A DNA stretch of 64,000 nucleotides. Source: Limonium bicolor. Its lineage: Eukaryota; Streptophyta; Magnoliopsida; Caryophyllales; Plumbaginaceae. Below the pieces are notes generated by a model. The model ran no database searches. It was not told the origin of the DNA and saw nothing but the letters and a program-made list of their open reading frames with translations. The position numbers were made by a program, and so were the translations under genes. Location: contig CM041783.1 in assembly GCA_023374045.1 (NCBI GenBank), positions 122,017,503 through 122,081,502 on the forward strand, given 5' to 3'. Numbering within the stretch: the stretch's first letter is position 1; each line of letters starts with the position of its first letter. Positions 55,801 to 64,000 of this stretch are shown one piece after another.

Positions 55801-56940
55801 TAACCGAAAGAGGCTAACTAACAAACATTGACTTTAAGGCTTCCACTAACTGGAACTTGGGGGGAGTGAGGAATCCGGAATCGTTCCAGCACATGTGTAT
55901 TAGGGGAGGTTGGTATCCTTATCAGGTACCGACTTCCAAATATGACTTGACTTCGGACTCGTCGCCTATAGTCGACATATAGACTTGACCTCCTCGGAAA
56001 TCTTGTTTTAGGAGGGAGGCATACTGAGATGGTGTGGTGGGATCTACCTAAATCCCAACTAATTCTAACAAATATTGTTCATGTAAACCAATGGAGCTGA
56101 TAACTCATTGGTTAGGGTTACTCGACCCGTCAAGATAAACAATGAATTAAGGAACTACTATTCTAATTAAAGAACGGTTGACTTACTTGAGATAAGAACT
56201 GAGATAAGATTGAGATAAGGTTTGAGATAAGATACAACCATTTCTATTTAAAAAATGGTTTGTATTCTAAGACTGAGATAAGGATTAACATTGAGGTAAG
56301 ATAAGGATGGACTGAGATTAAGAGGAATAAAACTTAAGGAGTTAAATGATTAACTCACTAATTAAGGGAACACTTTTAAGTCGTTCTTTGTGTGTGAACC
56401 ATGTCTGTTCATATGTGGCTTGTTGTTTATTGCACTTTCTATTATGCTGTGCATCTAATCAATCTCCATGCTATCGACAATTAGTCATCGTAGTCCCGTT
56501 AGCTTGGGGGCCATGAGAGAATCGTACCAGCAAAGGTGCTGACCCCCTCGGGGGCTACTATTTATATTTTGCAGGTGAATGATAGAAGACGACAATCCTG
56601 AGAGTAGGATCGGGTAGATTACTTCGGGTTGTCTTCTTTTAGTTGTACGAGTTGTGCATGTACACTCGTTCGGTGAATGGTATGAGATGTTAGTAAGTTG
56701 TATAGGATGTAAGGAGATTGTAAGATTGGTATGTAATTGGTTAAGGCTTATAAGTACTAATGTTTGGTATATTCGGGTCCATCAGACCGTAGCTAGATCT
56801 TGGAGATTTTAGTATCCTAGTTGGTCACGTGGGTGACAAACGGCGGTAACACCAATTGTTGTAAGAAATCCGCTGCAAAGTTAATATAAGTGAATAGAGG
56901 TTTATGAGATAAGTACGGCTTTATGAGTAGGGGTGTTACA
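52877..56940 (+). repeat. Long LTR (about 4 kb plus repeat Y), Tekay/Del-like, plus strand
   Basis: It ends GGGGTGTTACA at 56940, directly before a primer-binding site, so it is a 5' LTR. The first ~50 bp finish repeat Y; from about 52925 the sequence is homologous to the minus-strand LTR at 15227-11668. The 3' domain has the hairpin CCCCCTCGGGGG (56543-56554), GAGAGTAGGATCGGG, CATCAGACC, the hairpin at 56821-56841 and CCGCTGCAAAG. A C/T-rich stretch near 53260-53340 after an A/T-rich segment may mark a transcription start zone. Other contents are a hairpin array (54954-55274), an AT dinucleotide run (55276-55292) and ~10 GAGATAAG words at 56188-56330. There is no credible protein. Confidence 0.8.
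54954..55274. repeat. Array of five GGACCGACC/GGTCGGTC hairpins in an LTR
   Basis: Imperfect palindromes begin near 54968, 55040, 55100, 55173 and 55234, each GACCGACC...GGTCGGTC, at 60-73 bp spacing. Spacers share a CTGGAATGGA or CTCTGGAATAT word. The position in the LTR corresponds to the GGTCCGGGAC arrays of related LTRs. Confidence 0.8.
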
Positions 56941-56945
56941 AAAAG

Positions 56946-56957
56946 TGGTATCAGAGC
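56946..56957 (+). other. Primer-binding site (initiator Met tRNA type)
   Basis: TGGTATCAGAGC, five bases after the LTR end, is the classical plant retrotransposon site complementary to the 3' end of initiator methionine tRNA. Confidence 0.92.
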
Positions 56958-59837
56958 GAAACTATGCTCTGATGACAGGAATTACCAAACTTAGGAGAAT
57001 ACTGAGGTTGAGTTTGAGTTATGGGTTAAGGGTTGAGAGATAGAGCGAGAGGTGCATTAGTTAGGACTCCCCGGCGCTTACCGGATATCCATAGTACCTA
57101 AACCCGCCCTCCACATCCCTAACTTTGAATACGGGGAACGAAAGCCAGAGAGAAGAAAGCCTTCTCTTACTCAAGGAAACCCGATCTTGTAGTTAGTTAA
57201 CGTTAAGCAATACGAGGAACACATCGTTATACAACAGTTTACGAAAACTTGGAGGTTTTAATTGGAGCGCAACAGAGAAACAGGCGCTGCCAACGGAATT
57301 CTACCAGTAGGAGAACGGAAATTACCGGCAACATGGGTCGACATGCTACACAGTCGAAATAACCCGCTATACAAATAATAAGAAAAGCACTACGAGTGCA
57401 ATGGAGAAGAAAAGATAAGCGACATGAGTACCGGACAGTGGTCCGAATGAGCATAGCAGTGGGATAATACAAAGCATGAGAGTTAAGATTACTGGAAAGT
57501 CCAGTTAGAAACGGGAACTCCAAACCCCATACAATGAGAAAGGTTACAAACCTGGCCGACATAGCGCAGACGACGATAAAAACGCGTACAACTGTATACC
57601 GGAATAGGACTACGATGTAGTGCCTAAAGGAGAATCATTACTTAGTAACCACGACAAATGTGTGGAAACGGGAGCAAGAATTAAGACATAAGTGAATAAC
57701 AAGGGGTTCCCTCAGAAAGAGGAACGCCCTGATAAGTGACGGTACTGTCAAACAAATAGGAAACTGCCGGATGGTCAGTTATCCAAAACGAAAGAACATC
57801 TAAGGAGTCCCGAGGACTACCAATTACATGGAAATTAGGAGGAAGTATCACTACCAATGTACCCAGCACCAACAGCCCATCCTGCATGGCGCACTTGCTG
57901 TAGCAAGTGCTACCACGGTTAAACTATACGGAAAGCCATCATGGCGAGATAGTAGAATGCTATAGTCGTAATACATATTAATACCGGATTGTAAATCCAT
58001 AAGGACCAGAGGATAAGACCTTAGGAAGGCCTGACGGCCTAACCATGATAAGATGAGTCGACTCACCAATCAACAGGAAGCTGAACTTGGACGAAATACT
58101 AAACGATATAAATGTTAGCAACAGTACAACCTACTACAACAACATACAAGGAGTGTATTAAGAGATACAATGAAGGTAGTCGACAGGAAGACTTCCAGCA
58201 GGAACAGAATAGAACTCTCGAGATGACCATTAAGAATACCAATAACAACCATCTTCGTTGAATATGTTAGTAAACCCCGGAAATAGGGACAGAGGAAATG
58301 AACTTAAGTTATAACCTACTAAGGATTAAAGACATACAATCCCAACAGAGGGAAGCCCAGAGGACTACCCCCACAGAGCGGGCATAGTTGAGCCAAACAA
58401 ACTGATGAGCAGCAGTTAGCATTACTACCTAACTCATTAACACCCAAGTATGATTAATCATCAACGCGTGGTGTAGTCAACGAAGGTTGAGCGAAGCATT
58501 GAGATGGAAGCACATGATAACCTGGAAAAATATCCAACTTAGACACTAAATAACCTCAGATCACCTGAATAAACTTCCATAGCAGGATGCAGCAACTTAC
58601 CATGAAACCCGGTACTACATTTAATATGTAACCTAACGATGGATAATGTTCGAAGAACCCGAATTTTATGAGGATGACCTACAGATGAGTAAGAGTATAA
58701 GGAATGAACCGAGCACCGGCTCTCACCCAATGACATTAAGCACTAAGAGCCTACGAGCCAAGGATGTTAACCACATCAGAGCCGAGGCGCAGTAAGTTGT
58801 AAGAGAGCTTATTTAAGCTATGAACGAACTACAATTTGTAGATATGAACGGTTACCAAACCTATAACTTAGATTGTGGAAGAATTGCCAGGAAAGGGCAC
58901 CGATGAGAATATTGAGATAATGCTATTGACGGGGGCGGAGAACGAACCATTCCTTTTGGGGTGGGGATACCTCTCCGAGGCCATGAGTGGGAATAAACCC
59001 CTCAAAAAGGGCTTTCACTTATTAGAGATATAATACGCTTTTGTTAGAGAATGGAAACTATAAACCTTGAGATTACCTTAGAACATACCAGATACACTTG
59101 AGTAATAAGGAAGGCCGCAGAGACAGACCTCATACCCAACACCCAGGGTTTAAGAATTAATAATCGTCAGAGATAAACATTGTGAGTGCACAGTATGGCA
59201 CGTCAAGTGACCAACGCTTAAAAGAGTTTGTGATTCACCGGATGACTTCTTCAGTAACCGGATAAATACATGGTAAATAACATCAGAACGTGAGGGAGAC
59301 TGACCTACATACAAACCAAAATTGAAGCGAAACACCTTCATATTAAGAGATAACCAAATTACAACACGGTACGGCAACCGCCATACACTGAAATTAGAGA
59401 ACTCTTAGTGTGTTTATTCCAAGAAGGGATTGAGTATAAGATAAGACATTAAAATAAATGATTGAGTAGTTGCACCATCAATGGGCAACAGAGTAAAGGC
59501 CAACTACCACGGTAGTAGTGGTCGTGAGTACAATATTTATATAAGGGGATTAAGTCATGGTGCGCAGTAAAGCGACCATCATACATAAACCGTCAAATAT
59601 TGACACAAAGGCAATTAGATCTATGAGCTGAGACCGATATAAGTAAGGGAATAAGATGGTAGACAAACTGTGCATTGACGCCAGTAGTCTAGACCGTGTG
59701 AGGTAAGATTTCACAGGAAGCACACTACCCATTCCTTAAGGAACTGGAAGTGCATTCATAGTAAGTCAAAATAGGAGAAACAAGATAAGAGGCTCTATGG
59801 AAAGAGACCTCAGTTACTAAGAGACCGAGTCAGTACG
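56958..59837 (+). other. Non-coding interior downstream of the primer site
   Basis: 2.9 kb with no frame over about 110 codons on either strand and no gag or pol motif recognised. The purine-rich plus strand, with scattered AGGAAGA and GAGGAAC words, could be a heavily mutated coding interior, or an originally non-coding one as in LARD elements. There is no clear polypurine tract before the next LTR. Confidence 0.5.
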
Positions 59838-61853
59838 TTTAATACCCCGGATCTAAGAATGGCGATTAAATTACTCTAATATGATTATAAAAGGCCTAAT
59901 GGTGCCTAGAGAGTATTGGTAAAAAGAATAAAACCAAAAGAAAAGAGAAAACGCTTGAAAAGCGAAAAACGCTAAAATGCGCGTTAAATGAGTATAAGAG
60001 TATATGATCTCGAGAGGGTCCGAGATGGATTCCTAAGGCTTAGTTAGGCCTAATAAGTGTACGGGAATGATTCCCGAAGAAAACGGATCCAAATAATGGA
60101 TTAAAACGCTAACAGAGTTTAAAGCACGTTTTTCGAGAAAACCCGAAAACGTGACTTTAAGTGGTCAAACGGACCCGTAAAAATTATAGTTGATTAAATA
60201 ACCATAATTAAGTATTAATGGAAGCTTAATAACCATTAAAATAAATAAACGAGAAAATTCCGGAAAACGGACCCGGTAAGTGAATAGTGTCAAAACCGGG
60301 AGATAAAACGCGTTTAATTCGAAAAACGGGGAAAACGACCCGGGCTATTAATTAATGTGGGCCGGTTTTTAATTAGTGTGTACACACACATTAAGCTTGC
60401 TAGCTATTTAGAAATAAAAAGACAAGTAAATAAGTAAAGCAAATAGTGAAATAGTTAAAAGTAACATAAATACACTCTCTCACCTACCTTTCTTTCTTTA
60501 TTCTCACGCAGCCCAGCCCCTGGCTACCTTCTTTTCTTCTTCCTCTGTTAATATTCCCGATTGAAGAAGAAGCTCACCACCTCCATCTTCAATCTCATCT
60601 AACTTACTCATTTCTCCACCGAATCGCACAAAATTGCACCGTTAGATTCGTATCGGCGAGGGCCACATTTTCCACCCCTCAAAATCTTGATTCCTCCATC
60701 TTCACTTCCATGGATGTTGGAGCTTTTGGAGCTTCAAGAGCTGATTTTAGCTCTCCTCCACCTCCTTAATGTCTTGAGGTAATAATTAGTAAGAGCTTTG
60801 GCCATTTCAAGCTTGTTTTTGCCATTTGGGGAAAATTTTCCTCACGTTTGAAATCTTCTCCCGTTTCAGCCGTGAACACCTTGACCTTGTGGAGTGTTGG
60901 AAATGCTCCATTTGATTGCCAAGCTCTCCTTTTGGATACTCTAAGGTATATCTAAGCTAGAGCCTAAAAACTAGTGCTTGAAATACTAGTTTTGAGTGGA
61001 GGATTTGAATTAATAAGTTTGATATATGTATATGGGTATGATTGTAGTTGGCAATCTATGCCCCTTTGTTTGATGTGGAAACATGAAGAGAAAGAGGGAA
61101 CAAGAGAAAGAGGAAGAAGAGGGAGAAAACCGAAAAGGAGCAAGGTAAAAAGCTTACCTTGAGCTAGTTTTTATGTGACTTGTGAGTTAAATGATAGGTT
61201 GAATTAAGGACCTTGAATTGGTGGTCATGATACTATAATGTTGTTTGTTGAATGGGAATGTTTCAATGGGTTTAAGTGTGAAATGAACCTAGGAAACCAA
61301 GCTAGTTTATATGTGAACAAGTGGGAATTTAATGTGATTGTTGATGTCTAAACCAAACAGGTGGGAAGAAGTGCTTGTGAGTTGATTATATGTGGTGAAA
61401 ATGCTTAGTAAAGCAAGTAAGTGCTGTCAAAATTTCCTAGGGATGTACGGACTTGAGTGTTCTATTCAAAGGAGGAAACTAGGTGTGTTTAAGAGGTTTA
61501 AGTGAGTGGTTAATGGTTTGGAAAACCAAGCTTTGAAGGAGGTGTGTGTTAGGAGTAAAAATAATGCCATGTGAATGCTTGGAATGGCTTCAGTAAGTGA
61601 GGGTTAGGATGGCTTAAAGAAGAAACCAAATCTGTTACAAGTCTAGTAGAAAACAAGAGAAAAAACTAGTTATGGAATATAAGTGATTTTGAGGAAGAAT
61701 TTGGGTAAGGGTTTAACCCATGATTGAAGTGGTTAGAGCATGTTTAAGGTGATAAAACAAGTAGGAATCTTGTGGAAAGATTAGGGAAAGATTGGGTGTG
61801 GATTAAGGATTGAATTGGGGTTGAAAAATGATGTATGTTGCAGGTTTTAGCAG

Positions 61854-62033
61854 GGTCCGGGACTTGGTCCTTGGACAAAGTCCCGGACCACACTTAAAAA
61901 CGGTCGAGAGTTGCAGCACACCCCTGGTCCGGGACTATACTCCAGGACAAGGTCCCGGACCATAGTCTAAAATCAGCCGAGAGTTAGGAAAACAATTGGT
62001 CCGGGACTTTAGGTAAGGACCAAGTCCCGGACC
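61854..62033. repeat. Array of three ~36 bp GGTCCGGGAC hairpins in an LTR
   Basis: Near-perfect palindromes start at 61854, 61926 and 61998 (72 bp period), each GGTCCGGGACT...AGTCCCGGACC or close. Spacers share CGAGAGTT. Confidence 0.85.
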
Positions 62034-63271
62034 ACCCCCAGAATTGCACCGTGAGTGTTTTAAAGGTTGCTAATGATGGGGGCTTGAATGCTAATGATGT
62101 TATAAGATGTTAAGGCCTTGTTTGGTAACATGTAAAGGCCCTAAGAAGTGTAAGAAAGTGTTAGAAGAGAGTGAGAAATGAGAACTCAAATTAACAAGTG
62201 TAAAACCGAGATAACGGGATATAAACGGGATTAAGTACGGGAGTATTAATTTTACATACCGTGATGCTTTGATGTTAATAAAACATTTGAATGTTATCAG
62301 TGGATCGTGTGTGAACCAAGCATGGTGAGATGACACGGTAAAAGAAAATCCCGGTGAAAGGTATGATTTTCTCATGCCCCGTATGCTAACCGAGTTACTC
62401 TGATTTGTGTGTTTGTGTGCCGGCTTAATCAAGATTAAAGCATGAAAATAATCCCTTGTTTGATTATGCATGCATTGTTGTATGTTGAATGAGCTAACAT
62501 ACTGTATGCCGGTGTGGTCTAACTTAGTGCATAGACCGACTCTTAGTGAGTATTGATTGACTAGAAACCCGTTGAACGGGTAGTCACATAACCAATGGTA
62601 TTATGCAAACACACACGCTATCGATTAAAGTATAACGATAACACAAACATATGAACTCCCTAAAATGCGAGGAGATGTACGGGTTGAGTATATACCCGAT
62701 AACGGTTAGAGAACCTTATTGAAACAATCCACGAAATAAATATGAGTGGAGAGATAAATGACCTCCATCGAGGGGATTGAAGTTAGTCCAATAATGTAAA
62801 CATATAAGAAAGGTAAAAGAGACCTAAGGGACTATGTGACTCCCTTGAGATACGGTCGACCTCTTATATGAGGATTTTACCCGGTATAAGAAAATATCCG
62901 AATGTACAAGCATATGATTGTGGGGTAACCCTTAAACCTAAGATTACCCGAATTTAAGTAAGTTCCCAAAGTCATTAGAAACATCGAGAATGATGCTTCT
63001 AGACTAATATACATGATATATTATAACTCCGAGAGAGGAGTGTACGGGAACGAGAGTAGTCCGAGAGTAGTCGGACCTAAGTAAAAGAGATAAGAACTAA
63101 GAGAGAGTTCCGTGAGCTAGTTGAACCTTCCCACCATGCTAGACCCAGAGTAGGGTCGAAACCGGGGAAGTAAGACTATGCTAGAGAGCCATGAGTTTTG
63201 GCTTAAGTATGTAAAGAGAGTAACAAGCGTGACGTAGGAGACCTGTAGTGTCTCGAGAATCTACAAGAGCT

Positions 63272-63451
63272 TGAGTATGAATAACCCAAGAGTGTGGGTG
63301 AGATAATGAGTATAAATAACCCGAGAGAAAGGGGTGAGTATATGTATGAGTAACCCGAGAGAATGGGTAAGTATAAGAATGAGTAGCCCAAGAGAATGGG
63401 TGTGTATACGAATAAGTAACCCGAGAGAGCGGGTGAGGTATCGAATAAGTA
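63272..63451 (+). repeat. ~36 bp tandem repeat, five units
   Basis: The unit is GAATGAGTAACCCGAGAGAATGG-like with small ACCC...GGGT inverted arms. Three overlapping Ser/Leu/Tyr-rich minus-strand frames arise from it and are not genes. Confidence 0.8.
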
Positions 63452-64000
63452 AACAAGGCATAGTGAGAAATAACCCACAATGCCTAAGAGTAACCAGTTA
63501 CCACTAACAACATTGTTATGTTAGTTAGGAATCGTGTTCCGTGATTGGATGTAGATTCCTTGTGTGATATACATATATATTGTATTGCCATGATGCATGT
63601 TGTTTGATTAAAATGAACTCCATGTATATCCGACCCAAAGTAGTCGGCGTACCGCGGTTAGCACGCGGTATATGCGAATTTCATGCGCAGCGTAAGCTGA
63701 CCCCCTAGGGGGAACGTTTTTAGTGTGCAGGTACTTGAAGCTGACCACCGTTCGAGAGAGTAGGACGGGGACTGCTGTGAGCATGGGTAGTTATATTGTA
63801 ATTACTTATGCGTTTGAATGAGGTGTAAGTCCGAGTATGTTATCGGCATCCGTATATTGTAGACTCGGTATAGTAGAGATTTGAATTGAGTATTGTACTT
63901 GTATGAAGTACTCGGTTGTTCCAGTTCATCAGACCGTTACAGTATGTAAGAAAGGCCTGGTTAGCCACATGGGTGGCTAACGGCGTTGTTTCACCCCTCG

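Larger units (their letters stand above)
59838..64000 (+). repeat. Long LTR, Tekay/Del-like, cut by window end
   Basis: It starts TTTAATACCCCGGATC (compare TGAAATACCCCAAATC at 3083), so the canonical TG is mutated. It carries the shared blocks: the TTTGTGTGCCGGCT...CAAGATTAAAGC segment near 62420, the CCCCCTAGGGGG hairpin (63701-63712), GAGAGTAGGACGGGG, CATCAGACC, and a perfect hairpin at 63960-63981 (GTTAGCCAC/GTGGCTAAC). A C/T-rich leader-like zone is at 60475-60560. It is too different from the LTR ending at 56940 to be its near-identical partner. Short frames, including one at 60974-61162, are not credible. Confidence 0.75.

Noticed and set aside
63181..63480. Three overlapping Ser/Leu/Tyr-rich frames
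   Set aside because: Produced by the ~36 bp tandem repeat in three phases.

Overview
The window looks like repeat-rich nuclear DNA of a flowering plant. It is almost entirely LTR retrotransposons of plant-specific Ty3/gypsy lineages, with plant-type primer-binding sites, LTRs of 1.5 to 6.4 kb, and one small CACTA-type DNA element. I found no intact host gene, rRNA, functional tRNA or CRISPR array. A species call is not possible from the sequence alone.

Layout. 1-8823: the 3' end of one long LTR (1-459), a 2.6 kb non-coding stretch ending in a polypurine tract, and a 5.7 kb LTR (3083-8823). 8824-11023: 2.2 kb of non-LTR DNA with a possible transcribed host-gene remnant and a ~300 bp CACTA-like element. 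11024-15489: LTR sequences on the minus strand, flanked by inverted copies of a ~0.4 kb repeat. 15495-52871: one giant Tat/Ogre-like element on the minus strand, bounded by the target-site duplication ATACC. It has ~6.3 kb LTRs and a 14.1 kb interior. In minus-strand order the interior holds a tRNA-Arg-type primer site, an extra ORF1, gag, protease plus G-patch, reverse transcriptase, a decayed RNase H, a second RNase H, integrase, a 3' region with ~180 bp tandem repeats, and a polypurine tract. 20327-30984: an Athila-lineage element (minus strand, TSD AACCA, tRNA-Asp-type primer site) nested in the 3' LTR of the giant element. 52877-64000: a plus-strand long LTR followed by an initiator-Met primer site, 2.9 kb of non-coding interior, and a further long LTR cut by the window edge.

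Order of events: the long-LTR layer is oldest, the Tat/Ogre-like element inserted into it, and the Athila element inserted last. The LTR pairs agree: Athila LTRs differ by roughly a dozen substitutions in ~1.55 kb by eye, while the Tat/Ogre LTRs differ by about 1.5-2% in the first 600 bp. All coding regions carry frameshifts or stops, so both elements as read here are non-autonomous, although their domains remain easy to recognise.

The most interesting material is in the LTRs rather than the proteins. The giant element's LTRs contain an array of 23-24 W-box cores, a 27 bp minisatellite that is a serial G-quadruplex motif, and two tRNA-like segments with A and B boxes at normal tRNA spacing. 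The long-LTR family carries arrays of ~36 bp hairpins at ~72 bp spacing, with different palindromes in different copies, and a conserved, covarying hairpin near the LTR 3' end.
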